From contig CAXXXL010000001.1 in NCBI GenBank assembly GCA_963666505.2, positions 310,001-374,000 on the forward strand: 64,000 bases of DNA, read 5' to 3'. The position numbers were made by a program, and so were the translations under genes. Shown here piece after piece: positions 48,501 to 51,050 of the stretch (positions are counted from its first letter, which is position 1; every line of letters begins with the position of its first letter). Below the pieces are notes generated by a model that saw only the letters and a program-made list of their open reading frames with translations, made no database searches and was not told the DNA's origin. Source of the DNA: JABGQS01 sp963666505. Its GTDB lineage: Bacteria > Bacillota > Clostridia > Christensenellales > SZUA-584.

Positions 48501-49870
48501 TAAAACTCTACGCAGGCGGGCTTGTACGGACGGTGACGCTTGGAAGCCTCATCAATGCAGCCGGCTCTCAAGATCCGGTCATAAAAGCGGATGTGATAGA
48601 CCTTAGCGCACTTGGCGCAGACATAGGCCAGAGCACGAGTTATCTGTACGTATGCACAGATGAAATAAACGCAATGGGCGAAAACATCTATATACACAAC
48701 TGCAGAGATACTATAATCGGCAACATCAAAGCAGTTAACGAAGCAGTGATAGTAATAAACGGTTCGGTAGAAGCAAAAGCGCTGCCTTCCGGATTCATAC
48801 TTCTCAATACGGTGACATATTCGAACTTTGTAAATGTAACTGCGAAAAAGCTGACATTGATAGCAAAACGTAATATTGGCACAAAGGACAGCCCGCTGAC
48901 AATTGACGTTGGCGAGCTTACTGCAAAGGGTCGGCACATATACCTTGCCAATATCTCCTATTTCCTTGATATATTGGGGCTCAACGGCCGCTCGCTGCAT
49001 CTAGATACCGCGGGCAACGTAAACGGCAAAGTCAAGGTTACCGACATCTGGGTGGATGCATTCGGCTCGATAGGAACAGAGGAAGACCCGTTCGGCATCT
49101 ACGCTCCGGGCTCTATCAGACTAAGTTCACAGAAGGGTGAGGTATACTATACCAACTTGTTCAGGCGCCACTACAGGCAATGGCAGCGAAGAGAGCTTGA
49201 AACAAGATACAGTATAATGTTCATTATGAAAGTACCGTTCCTGCTGGGCACAAAGAATAACAACAGCCAAATGGCGCTGTATATCGCAGTTGCTATGAGG
49301 ATTGACGGCACATGGGACATCCTGGGTATTTGGATTGACAACCCAGGCGACGATATAATGATAGGGCAGACGATACTAGGCGAGCTCTTTGAACGTGGCG
49401 CAGAACAGATCGACTACGTTTATGCAGAAGGCATAGAAGGCTTTGAAGAGACTGCACTAGAGCTTTACCCGGATATGGTCTATCTTGGATGCACTATCCT
49501 CTGGCTCATCAACAACGATATTGAGATAGCTGAAGAGGATTACGAGCAGCTTATGGCAGACCTTGGAGCAGTATACTATGCTAAGGAACTGGACGAAGCC
49601 CTTAAGGCCTATGAAGCGTTCCTCAGCAAATGGGAAAGCAAGTATCCGCAGGTCGCAGAAAACCTGAGGGACAGCAGGCAGAGCATAGAGATGTTCTATA
49701 AAGTTACGATGTATCTGCAACTGATAGACGAAGACTACGATATGGTTCAGCTTACAGATACTATGGGCGGCATCATAGAATACGTAGGAGATATAGAGTA
49801 TTACAACTGGGATATGCTGGCGGTCTACAGGGCGTTCCTGCAGGTTCTAAAATACTTCCCCGAATACTAA
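25806..49870 (+). CDS. Giant secreted filamentous/leukotoxin-like adhesin, whole gene (interrupted by seven frame changes)
   Basis: Read as one gene the region is 24,065 bp. Seven single-base frame changes are needed: extra A in AAAAAA (27560-27565), missing A in AAAA (41296-41299), extra G in GGG (41759-41761), extra G in GGGG (42751-42754), extra base near 42782-42786, extra C near 42921, extra G at 43006. Net +5 gives exactly 8,020 codons including the stop. Each repaired junction continues the repeat pattern. Architecture: Sec signal peptide (about 1-35), RTX-like nonapeptides, Thr/Gly beta-helix, about 55-aa solenoid repeats for most of 4,600 residues, helical insert, 40-aa repeats, coiled coil, and a C-terminal inactive IS256-type transposase fold. 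No LPXTG, S-layer or choline-binding anchor is visible. Homologous repeats occur in fusobacterial leukotoxin and haemagglutinin-type adhesins. Either the copy is decaying or these are sequence errors. Confidence 0.8.
26530..26730 (+). repeat. Three RTX-like Gly/Asp nonapeptides
   Basis: GGAGNDDIS, GGGGDDTVN and GGSGGDKLN occur at irregular spacing, close to the calcium-binding GGxGxDxUx motif of RTX proteins. With only three spaced copies, a full parallel beta-roll is not certain. Confidence 0.5.
27571..41367 (+). CDS. Giant adhesin, central 4,598-aa repeat fragment
   Basis: The largest continuous frame. The ATG at 27571 has no ribosome site and is simply the first Met after the upstream frame change, so this is not a separate gene. 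It begins with Thr/Gly-rich beta-helix rungs (VTGGTVGADGKVTVTGTEVTI), has Asp/Glu linkers (e.g. near 28,260-28,350, 30,600 and 36,630) and a helical insert (31.05-31.68 kb). Most of the rest is a solenoid with about 55-aa units of the type AVGSYTTINADGDIYV...VSGSAGGVAFGATINV. Aromatic and charged residues are rare; Ala, Gly, Ser, Val, Ile and Thr dominate. Meaningful sequence ends at about 41300, where one missing A shifts the frame and the last 20 codons are out of register. Confidence 0.85.
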   Translation: MSVTNKDLAKWCIPLGVNVAVVKSLVTVKDSAVITCTGGGVALSADTSAIVKTQAVTGTIPVAIAVSVVHAKANVIVKDNAFISAVNGNVVISANSTVDVETTASVPPAPTTGTSTSGSSTSKSGGFFSVGVVINEAAAAVLGNASITALDILMGSTADESVRTQSSTDSSAVNDQTAEDNGSFSLTDIINLITKLFGKLSGSGGTTPMVGDDAADSLNQANDEITPPEEPADPGDPGTGDDDDEDLGLGALFGDDEEEEPEPTGVEDSFNNGTNGASDETTQVSGTNSSTQLVGALAVTYAGNTNSAVIKTTGSIIAGGMLAANAVSTSSIVTQADGSPIKIKKTSTGTPIQEPVTITGGTITTAEGDTPPDPATVAYKAPSAPTVTGGTVGADGKVTVTGTEVTIEGITITVTGGKTIITGATDITQGGASITVPMDPVTIAGGTTTITGGKLTITDITVSTVITIAKGTVTIENATVAMSGGTAKNEGGTIDIPSSDIVLSDVTIDNIESFGADIPDGLAPSQLPTWANTEAPEMVDDTGDPIQLPDISSAVVSGGGAEVTDGIGAFSGTGISLTIRGGNRNEDNSVITMADVEITGATLTVSEAYLTLTNGTVTGCLIQNQDGTTQAASITGGVIKYSNSTVTITGATIKLSLVHVTISGTGPSKTVKLSGGSLTVEGGSTVVTTHAEEPPTTAVITNAKLTTEPVTPASGGTSFSLGVGISVGVIRHINTAYIEAAVLAAQSISITADSNGVTSVAKAAAGVSTCDIGIAGAVSVHIVTAKTNARLGSSAAVAGGSVTIEASQTSEFSTSADAIGTGTASKVGIGAGIAIGIIGCDINAIIPDGVNITVAPGSSAIESLSVKALYKGSETLAAKAGISGGTAIVPVLALGVSGVSTNAQVGTGTIVTAAKDVLISSSNDISRTSSADAAAAGSSVAVGAALSIGVYNDNAGSFLKRSVYARSVYVSSTSKSALKSTAKAGANGAKAKTTSGGMTSSGSSSGTVTSDADEEEDKGETDELADKNVASAALLAGGSGTNNVNTSAVQGLSSNRQGAQTSEGNVKVAAGFALNIQKNSSVAEIGDGITIIATADSEEGSGTLAVTSVNKTDADISANASATQAKIGVGVAVAINIVTYDNIAKIGDARLTAKVLIVSALLPADKEKEEEAQSEYNSLKGKMVSIIKMFVHDVLTEMSASIGLDELFDTSDTITAISDLVEELVTDFIDTMITDTGLENLFNGDIDQLISEALSSIANLSSDAFSAVKDVVIEELKNKVMELIPSSGGTPQDSGKSGLSASLQNVVTGVVTTLTENFINFEKLTAFLKGSLVETIKTKLTTFAEGALDDIKNTALDILAGWLGSDAVKLNGHTISTEAISGAGASEVGVAGAAAIAVVTANTLAEISGISASLAQDIVITGEAKILADATHIIKSASSSAVGDDGKANKNKSAAANANADTTGGSSPAPTSTEPTTGPDSGTATTPSQDNDAGGKSVGVGASFAFNLINIDVVAGLGENRTLTAQALVIKATLENRLETVSVSGSDPLADNTSGDPIEEAKDISVDASVAVGLIFNNVHAYVANGANVTTTGTVNVSETEGEDYEELVGLYVCAEEKGSTITRASGFTVGASTAVGAAVAINIAYSDTNADFEGTGVVVGVAKIIAHTYNEDDSLGIATAVGADTDRYLSKFRNAQQDLEQNTNKVLSGDYTDTETTNDNNQTATTINGQLDQNSNSENDNTPPASNNNAPLSANALNAFDVSTQSNPDTSEGSNAVSGNASALDGGGVAAEPGAQDQQSQKIRVAAALGLNITLHDANATISGSLTAAAISLLAENNGNFKAMGTGAAVSIDRNANSIGIGVAVSVNKNEANATMSGSVTATGDADNDPDITVDANLTQNMDGEYKGLLGAQALAGAVTGTGSKVCISAAIAVIVSLSKSTAVIEANSVLNGGDIKVSAADKSKLAVRAGGLSVSTGASVGAGVSFALIFAHNDVTASVGSGASITGSSFSLTAQKIKVDFSDYESEFGVDNMLTYDAAPGDEGIVNLKKSKDADGNDQYSTDINFDTDSALGFVNLLNFLSSTNYYAESISGAVNTGSDGKLTAAGSFAFVFFFNSTSASVGDGVSINLIGDMNVQASSDTTCRVIAGAVSASASKVGIGATVGVITNSDKVKTYIGNKGTGTGIDIGGSFDMASSAIMDMMLITVAVGATTSGTAIGGTIDVIVTLNDVQAQVADYASVKADGDINITASNDAFLLFIALSAAGSGGQTAVGGTFAVLVSKNSAQALVGSHVLIDSSAGAVRIGADNKEIFISILAALSGSTGGAAVAATLNVMITLSAAKAAVGSYTTINADGDIYVDVGSNTFMLTIVAAVSGSAGGVAFGATINVNVFDRDVLAHVGDHCTFTSANGDIVVRALAKDFLLTITAAISVSTGGAGISGSIPVVVGLSTVEAKVGENSTLNAGGSIGVIADLDMNVFVPALAVSVSAGGPGIGATVSSVVLDNIINAIVCGGCTLIANANKQNGLTLPGSSTAHKGVIVSATASENMCSISISGAGGSGFAVAGTLNTLVIVNKVTAQIRSRERDSSGNPTGSATHHIESGDEVLVNAEDDSVAINIAGSLAAGAGAAGVGATMVVLVFYKEVTAGIEGFGTISAGGAITVSASASDVLTLFAITFGAAANVGVAASVNTAAYLNTVTASLGGTVTSCTSLSVKSHTEFVFINFAAGAGASGTVGVGAVFVISFLYNKSYSYILEDADITSSGLVNVQATSKELIITTAMGVGGAGVVGVAGTLNLAVTMVETKAYTEDGVKITSGSLKIESQDRFQFIGVTGSIGGAGAVGVGVSVQLVVAFNTISAYIGEDNIITTTTGSVDVTAESKRDFDACTVTGGGGVYAGVPVALAIMVAGAQMTNDAADILKAQRYHIEYDIVDGEMVARRDANGNPILVLDGNGDPVPFLDGDVGLYTCDRPEPQTQVDDSFNRANPHARGYAGNVALGDKLQGSGTSVQDYDTDAGELGQEDDPQDDNEDEANRVSGNMDNAATGAATSAPAPPEYSLWDTTSAYISTGSTVSSHSDITVQATDSIIADMVVGAFAVSVFAAVGVGVAIAVLNSDVLAYVESGATLNAGGAINVKAIGKHGSSLLFPEDSGEQGRKDDQDSYKNDVLSQVQDLASEVPGLADYTIRCITINAGGAGIASVNVSLCAVSLFTQTIAYMAGDVTGAASLNVEAQSNYGRVIALTLGIGGGGVSVKVSLSLVVYQSVMEASICSLANISNVGSISVTSMSDTKANALATCLSGGGISVNAASAIALNLTRVDTFIGQGVSISNSGSITLLSDIQTAAEALILSFSVGAGAFGVTFAISVLNPTVLTYIGVTPNDDIIAHSAVSDGSPYGTISVSGAIAVTNDVSGTANTIGLSFAASGMMSLNGAVGIAVNSLTGYAAINKTNVTAGSITVTALMDGNATVRAYAATISGANAIGLILAIAIIDSDNRAMIDTSDSHIKASSISVNAGGDSGGYNSKAYVDVTTATLAASTFAVNVAIAINRAGNRAIVKGSSGFMNEAGSTGSLSINARGISQAITNIKGINAGAVAIAMSVTVAVLSSTQEAILQGSSSYYLSSLTVESHHNTDTDPDPILDLITGDPVNRVSDPVGGGNVDADAVAKIFAGGGGLISATAFISVATANATGTASASAGYLSVDSEIKVHSYGRSRAAVVIQKAEISAVSVGIMVGVAYAKGTFGAYLGSDNADIHAQGVNLYTNYSAYALADINPATGGFNISLYAISGNVGYAEVNTTAKAAIIGSGSITSSKAVSVRVKGTVSSYAVVHGAKVSGGYLKITVNVATAKLNARQYAYIDGADVITTGSGSDGNVSILSEYNTNAAYNIDGTPKNPDTFGSGAQALVGACGGSSVELSIASGSVNVATASAQSQGMAYINGASTNISGDLKVRSFGSSYAFADIERPQVTVSLVNVALNEVKASTSGTFSAYINSTGSDSGIKAASISADTRYNSKALTNICPCGGLSAAVSAVSVSGNKATSDAKTNAYAYLSGSGDIISDSFITVTVDGMGLAKAAAKEADINVSAVDIASNVTEANLAIVQKAYFNVSGTATAAGNIRIDSNFMAETDEGAIATTGSPNGSSGVNISLVSGSLNQATAQAVLTSRAYITGGGVISGADIKVETTTKTRAQARANSSLSLSLIGVGNLYADAYTNDSVYAYIGNNTTLNATGDITVNAHGDTTADAYCETPGSISLASVSGSRVRSSIGNSSSDRQTVKAYVGDYSTLTAEGDINIMAYNEGYATSKIYEGLSVSGLDLSTCIVKTTGYYYTKSSVGEGSVLTAGADIEVSAEDAPEAYTKVKASNIGILVSGGKMYAKNTLYQTVLTEIEKDAVLDAHGGIVIAAISNVKLYAKTDVNSGGIIDSGDLQAYNTLADRNVDVKIGNGVSITADYGNIHIYSQAGLDDDIYTCAIGNSAGLVAISSAKAETKVTSDAITTVGVGVTILNTFNKITIGAYNGEGKIETVGDFGSAGLSSNPKCRSYINSVTSNAKVNIALSASGLRLYADKRAGTSTYTPASRICTSAHTPMR
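31045..31680 (+). other. Helical insert within the giant adhesin
   Basis: About 210 residues, from KEKEEEAQSEYNSLKGKM to GALDDIKNTALDILAGWLG, switch from beta-type to amphipathic helical sequence (many Leu, Ile, Glu, Asp, Lys at heptad-like spacing). The solenoid resumes straight after. It could be a folded domain projecting from the filament. No known domain is recognised. Confidence 0.6.
33900..36340 (+). repeat. Block of about 55-aa solenoid repeats
   Basis: The clearest part of the repeat array. Successive units counted here are 55, 56 and 55 residues (165-168 bp). Shared frame: a beta-strand with Val/Ile, A-x-V-G, an INADGDI-type turn, V-x-A, a hydrophobic strand, then a Ser/Gly-rich SGSAGGxAxGA turn. 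DNA identity between units is low, so the repeats are old. Confidence 0.8.
41337..41921 (+). CDS. Giant adhesin fragment between frame changes 2 and 3
   Basis: Genuine adhesin sequence runs from 41301 (GRNVNIYSSLKDMYISAYTHAV, once the missing A is restored) to about 41757. It contains YISIGDAHVSSYDNMRIIASADP and a repeat of the same solenoid type. After the GGG at 41759-41761 the frame becomes unrelated (Arg/His/Cys-rich) until the stop at 41919. The nominal ATG at 41337 is internal and has no ribosome site. Confidence 0.6.
   Translation: MYISAYTHAVTSGFHGTAYAKSEITTNIDNYISIGDAHVSSYDNMRIIASADPTSSGDNIRAYAGTQITAFIGSITSIARAKGSIDSSVTLGSSTDITGANVKIYANKFGGNVNLTAYGKRRALATKDTTEEDDITRTQTVGYQLRHDLPHRRCGGGHSDIYCAGRQRACSRHKERRNYLDGVRRQRYVLQDDI
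41812..42771 (+). CDS. Giant adhesin fragment between frame changes 3 and 4
   Basis: The in-frame adhesin sequence starts at 41762 (AISSGTTYHIGDAAAGIVI) and runs to the GGGG at 42751. The solenoid character fades here into a mixed beta domain (YIPEVKIINKSNLNIILRGID, GDVTIGYLSGIVANERGAMTIEW). The TGA at 42769 arises only from the extra G: without it the reading continues PNGLQVFTDPNGK. The ATG at 41812 is not a translation start. Confidence 0.6.
   Translation: MISIAQDGSVRAVGIKNEETIWTVSGGSVTFSKTISNDKAGYLYVGDRSSIGGPIYDQKYIPEVKIINKSNLNIILRGIDTFNETYSRPSVSGVYSYNLMNTSSDTTPEIYLTSYGTGDVTIGYLSGIVANERGAMTIEWVNAADGINGSLYGTTVFMGSIEDIPALWTHTLTVIGAKDIGSMTTRFHAFMTVLDGQDAVINMDASGDIYASITLADVQAVSSLPANMDTSEITGTLLLDNIVAQGVCDLLLPYAVRLKYLAGATAVSLVMPGVLEFSSDTITSSSNITINDIERYLSGQNPADGSLSYMLPNGATGVY
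42755..43207 (+). pseudogene. Giant adhesin, short stretch with three further frame changes
   Basis: Coding similarity continues but in three successive frames. After repair it reads VFTDPNGKVIRVVTQSMSY..., then TVFLKIPESGEEGVEIYLGW..., then GEEAYPEVTEIVSITGLTDDG..., running on into the next fragment. Changes lie near 42785, 42921 and 43006, each an extra single base. Without repair, stop codons at 42937 and near 43061 would end translation. Confidence 0.6.
43208..49870 (+). CDS. Giant adhesin, C-terminal 2,220-aa fragment
   Basis: The frame is open from about 43007; the GTG at 43208 is internal and has no ribosome site. Order of parts: a mixed alpha/beta region with repeated Tyr/Asp motifs (to about 44.6 kb), beta repeats including three near-identical 120-bp units (45.18-45.54 kb), a helical acidic domain (46.2-46.8 kb, LSEYLFDDTITPEELKAML), more beta rungs, a coiled coil (47.88-48.34 kb), further rungs, and a transposase-like domain (49.16-49.87 kb). 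It ends KYFPEY with TAA, followed directly by a strong terminator. No sortase signal or membrane helix is seen at the end. Confidence 0.85.
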   Translation: MMVYKAKRNQHETAEKTASKSVTTTVSGYTTTTVTKFLAEWSDFLGSGVKLGYRKIATRVIVKNSDGDVVSDTTTNSYAYTMDSGLLFDNVDGWRKVKDAAYTGTTLVKYNKLKGVYWQKELTKDTDTEVKVKMLYRTIDSIEILTLETVTEEVDGESYSYKAFVFDKSDDERQLIINEKYIYTIGSREYEIDLDSFTIEFDDTLGYFGFTITGGGTITLKPGETIKLYENGGLYRMTKNWYFGTDGTVCFPDGAVFNGNTGFFECDELTITDTADAAASNNVTIHPGEIHLELLSADVAVLANGEYYWFNGSSWVLATYSGGEVIYNGDVKLVITHVDGITYHALPNGIILGSDGSIELPATLGETAKLAETTATTGYLVNYIEGASVAITMLNVIGSLLDANDTVTPEVHNLNILASGDVLFKTASTGSVGTPTNPLEIIAGSVSFLNLDGQLILETDTYILVTDGDFALLGSPYTVSGCTLIVDVLNGNLSGNDLYVTNASTVDLNSAGSIIFNNVIVDLKSLLEMDAGTDIESATLYIDDSTVNYLSGGNITIPYVSAENGTVLTMDAAGDINSTELFVDPSSATLTAANIDIDIITVEDNSTLNMTADYNISNVTFIAADSQANLTAGGSITSTSVTLTNSTADFNAGADISTGTLSAEQSTLTMTAGGSISSTDVTFTDSTVNFDAGVDISTDMLSAAQSTLTMTAGGSISSTDVTFTDSTVNFGAGVDISTDMLSAAQSTLTMTAGGSISSTDVTFTDSAVNFDAGVDIISLTTSADASDITMTAGADIKAAAMSLTDTTADLSAGGSMPIDVLTAENSSTTMAAGGVIDITTLTLLDLNGVLDRRNTLNATAAGDITADTIFGADSDLSLTSTGGTITVPDVESYRSTLYMSAYGDLIFDIFDAYKSDVTLISTDANIFPTDEESYIKIHDELSSLTMSALGDIGMSSLHVRMDIPAEVILNILNVDDYYIDAMIIPVPDPPEDPVYTGTDEFGNEITNDGEIPNDYIQGIGAETLSDYFDDVSADEWAQRLMGVMTREEWLALIADGSVSDLIQNGVITAETLSEYLFDDTITPEELKAMLAVDQGTPEWQDTLDWLEDIETRLRTLLIDTQGLEPTKELPEIITDDMAQLLLALFIQQSVVGEIADPELILEPGEMANIVAHIMQRLSESSSLSEDAVNEAARVFNILVGLSTGSAYVTNEGDINITQQSGDMTVGFIDSFRGDVNLTSLDTATGSILGEAIGSTNIEARDICLSAAGSVGSALQPLVIDEITNRTIAVYNIKGMALTLSGMGTQEEPFVRAQIGTNVRYDWLRTYDCDEQARVDIDSGADVFVTEARGSFGVGIITAGGGVTLYVPASIFDVLEESETDRNITAASLNLTALGGAIGTALEYIKTEITGHTNAVSYGNMFITEAGDMDMTADSKAGEVNASAENDMVLGNTAGDLTLGLVTAGGFAWITADGSILEGERRGALATITADGMSLTAGAGIGTPDNTLEIDTGADTFSADCGNMNVTEISGDLKLKSVKALGDAVLTVDGSVIDVNSNAWNEAADAQKAADIAQSEATLAQTIASVLQDYADRIREEIEAADQLLADAQTAVAAQQIVVDDLKAQIAVETDESKKAGLEKQLVKEETLLEELEAQELEAAAFAADTHARLDAPLALAQAEADAAQLTADGLQATADIAQIIADQARLNASMMQTTMSIGGSLTITSGGSVGATGQALSMDVDGGVSIQTAETGEVSIASNKDLKMVKLYAGGLVRTVTLGSLINAAGSQDPVIKADVIDLSALGADIGQSTSYLYVCTDEINAMGENIYIHNCRDTIIGNIKAVNEAVIVINGSVEAKALPSGFILLNTVTYSNFVNVTAKKLTLIAKRNIGTKDSPLTIDVGELTAKGRHIYLANISYFLDILGLNGRSLHLDTAGNVNGKVKVTDIWVDAFGSIGTEEDPFGIYAPGSIRLSSQKGEVYYTNLFRRHYRQWQRRELETRYSIMFIMKVPFLLGTKNNNSQMALYIAVAMRIDGTWDILGIWIDNPGDDIMIGQTILGELFERGAEQIDYVYAEGIEGFEETALELYPDMVYLGCTILWLINNDIEIAEEDYEQLMADLGAVYYAKELDEALKAYEAFLSKWESKYPQVAENLRDSRQSIEMFYKVTMYLQLIDEDYDMVQLTDTMGGIIEYVGDIEYYNWDMLAVYRAFLQVLKYFPEY
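45180..45540 (+). repeat. Three near-identical 120-bp tandem repeats
   Basis: The unit encodes 40 aa with the core LTMTAGGSISSTDVTFTDS. The stretch ACATTGACGATGACTGCAGG recurs at exactly 120-bp steps (about 45207, 45327, 45447). Copies differ at only a few bases, so the array expanded recently, unlike the old 55-aa repeats upstream. Flanking rungs (TTADFNAGADISTGTL) are diverged relatives. Confidence 0.9.
47880..48340 (+). other. Coiled-coil segment of the giant adhesin
   Basis: About 150 residues rich in Ala, Glu, Gln, Asp and Leu with heptad spacing (AADIAQSEATLAQTIASVLQ, DDLKAQIAVETDESKKAGLE, LAQAEADAAQLTADGLQATA). It interrupts the beta rungs and probably makes a helical hairpin or an oligomerisation stalk. 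Confidence 0.75.
49162..49867 (+). other. IS256/Mutator transposase-like domain without catalytic residues, C-terminus of the adhesin
   Basis: About 235 residues in frame with the adhesin. By-eye matches to the IS256-family core: RQWQRRELETRY (family EWQ-R-L--Y), MALYIAVAMRIDGTWDILGIWI (family KAVYIALGI-LDG-KEVLGLWI), ELFERGAEQIDYVYAEGIEGF (family ELKNRGV-DILIAVVDGLKGF), YPDMVYLGC (family FP-T-VQLC), LMADLGAVYYAKELDEALKA and KYPQVAENLR (family DLKPIYRA--EEAALEAL...KYP-I---WR). The catalytic Asp, Asp, Glu positions read Met, Glu, Gln, and the C-x2-H pair has lost its His. The N-terminal DNA-binding part is absent. No inverted repeats or target duplication were found, so it looks like an old, repurposed domain rather than a fresh insertion. 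Confidence 0.72.
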
Positions 49871-49883
49871 CAGATAAAAAATC

Positions 49884-49918
49884 AAACCGCCGTGGCATAT
49901 GTGCCGCGGCGGTTTTTT
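49884..49918. terminator. Intrinsic terminator of the giant adhesin gene
   Basis: Stem AAACCGCCG-T-GGCA / TGCC-G-CGGCGGTTT around TATG, then a T-run; 13 bp after the stop. Confidence 0.93.
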
Positions 49919-49983
49919 CTCGTTTTACCGTGCGCAGTATAAATGATATAATAAAGATTAAATAAGCGGCGGAGGTAGCTTAA

Positions 49984-50571
49984 ATGTGCGGAAGATATGC
50001 ATTCGACGATATAGAAGAGATTTTTGAAGTCCGAACGATACTCGAAGAAGCAGCGGCTAGTCTGGGCAGCGATAAAGCGTCAAAGATTAAAACAGGCGAA
50101 GTTTTCCCAAGCGAAACTGCCGCTGTTATTGCGCAGGGAAGGGGCGCAGCCGCTATGACGTGGGGTTACCCTCTGCACAGCACCAGCAGGATAATAATAA
50201 ACGCCCGCAGTGAAACAATCTTTGAAAAACCGATGTTCAAAAAGAGCATAGCGGCAAACAGATGTCTTATTCCATGCACCGGGTTTTTTGAATGGAGCAA
50301 ATCGCAGGGTGCAAAGCACAAGTTCAAGATATGCCCGAAAGGGGAGAGGTTTTTCTATCTTGCAGGCCTCTATAGCAGCTTTCATAAAGACGGCCGCTCT
50401 GAGGAAAGGTTTGTTATCATTACAGCGCCCGCCAATGAAGAAATGAAGCCGATTCACGAGCGTATGCCGCTGATGCTGCTAAAGGACGCAGAAGGCGACT
50501 GGCTGGGTGATAAAACGGATATCGAAGCAATATACAACCGCATTACCAAGCTCGACAAGATAGCAGTGTAG
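49984..50571 (+). CDS. SOS response-associated peptidase (SRAP/YedK/HMCES family)
   Basis: 195 aa. It begins MCGRYAF; Cys2 becomes the N-terminal residue after Met removal and forms a thiazolidine link with abasic sites in single-stranded DNA. Other conserved pieces are NARSETIFEKPMFK, the RCLIPCTGFFEW segment with the catalytic Glu, and ITAPANEEMKPIHERMPLML with the active-site His. Length is slightly short but normal. GGAGG precedes the ATG. It protects abasic sites from error-prone repair. It stands alone between two terminators. Confidence 0.95.
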   Translation: MCGRYAFDDIEEIFEVRTILEEAAASLGSDKASKIKTGEVFPSETAAVIAQGRGAAAMTWGYPLHSTSRIIINARSETIFEKPMFKKSIAANRCLIPCTGFFEWSKSQGAKHKFKICPKGERFFYLAGLYSSFHKDGRSEERFVIITAPANEEMKPIHERMPLMLLKDAEGDWLGDKTDIEAIYNRITKLDKIAV

Positions 50572-50574
50572 TAA

Positions 50575-50606
50575 AAACGCCCTTCGGAGAATTCCCAAGG
50601 GCGTTT
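50575..50606. terminator. Terminator between the SRAP gene and the convergent sigma operon
   Basis: Perfect stem AAACGCCCTT / AAGGGCGTTT. The T-run is better on the minus strand (TTTTTAC), so it mainly ends the minus-strand operon. Confidence 0.85.
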
Positions 50607-50618
50607 GTGGTCTGTCGT

Positions 50619-51050
50619 CTACTGTTTTTTAGCCGCCATGTACTCTTCAAAGAGACTCTCGCCTTCCTTCTCCCACCACTTTTCATACATTTCGTCATAT
50701 CCTTCGTTGGCTTGGTTGTCACCGTGCTTGCCGTATTCTTTTTCGAACTCCTTCTTTATCTCTTCCTTTATGGAGTCTCGTATTGGAGTATGCTTCTTTT
50801 TCTTCTCACTGCTGCTCGAATGCCCGCCAAACCTGCCGAACAATATAGAAGCCAGTGCCAGCACGCCCACGCTCTGCCAATAGTTAAGCGCCGGAAGGTT
50901 GAATATCATAGGCATCAGCCAGTTCCAAAGCCACATGATGACAAGGCCGAACAAAAAGCATGCTGCCGCACCAAGTATCACAAAGCCGATTATTTTCAGC
51001 ACTTTCATAGCGCCTCTTGCACTCTCGTAATCACAATTATCCTTTCTCAT
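50619..51050 (-). CDS. Small two-helix membrane protein, sigma-factor partner
   Basis: 143 aa, with two membrane helices (about 19-42 and 58-72), then a Ser/Lys linker and a strongly charged helical tail ending EEYMAAKKQ. The ATG at 51050 lies inside the last codons of the sigma gene (14-base overlap) with GGAGG in the right place; a Met at codon 15 is an alternative. Tight coupling with a sigma factor suggests it controls it at the membrane, though it has no known anti-sigma domain. I do not recognise the family. Confidence 0.72.
   Translation of the reverse strand: MRKDNCDYESARGAMKVLKIIGFVILGAAACFLFGLVIMWLWNWLMPMIFNLPALNYWQSVGVLALASILFGRFGGHSSSSEKKKKHTPIRDSIKEEIKKEFEKEYGKHGDNQANEGYDEMYEKWWEKEGESLFEEYMAAKKQ

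Noticed and set aside
49162..49870. Recent insertion of an IS256 element at the end of the adhesin gene
   Set aside because: No terminal inverted repeats or target duplication, no N-terminal transposase part, all catalytic residues changed, and base composition like the rest of the gene.
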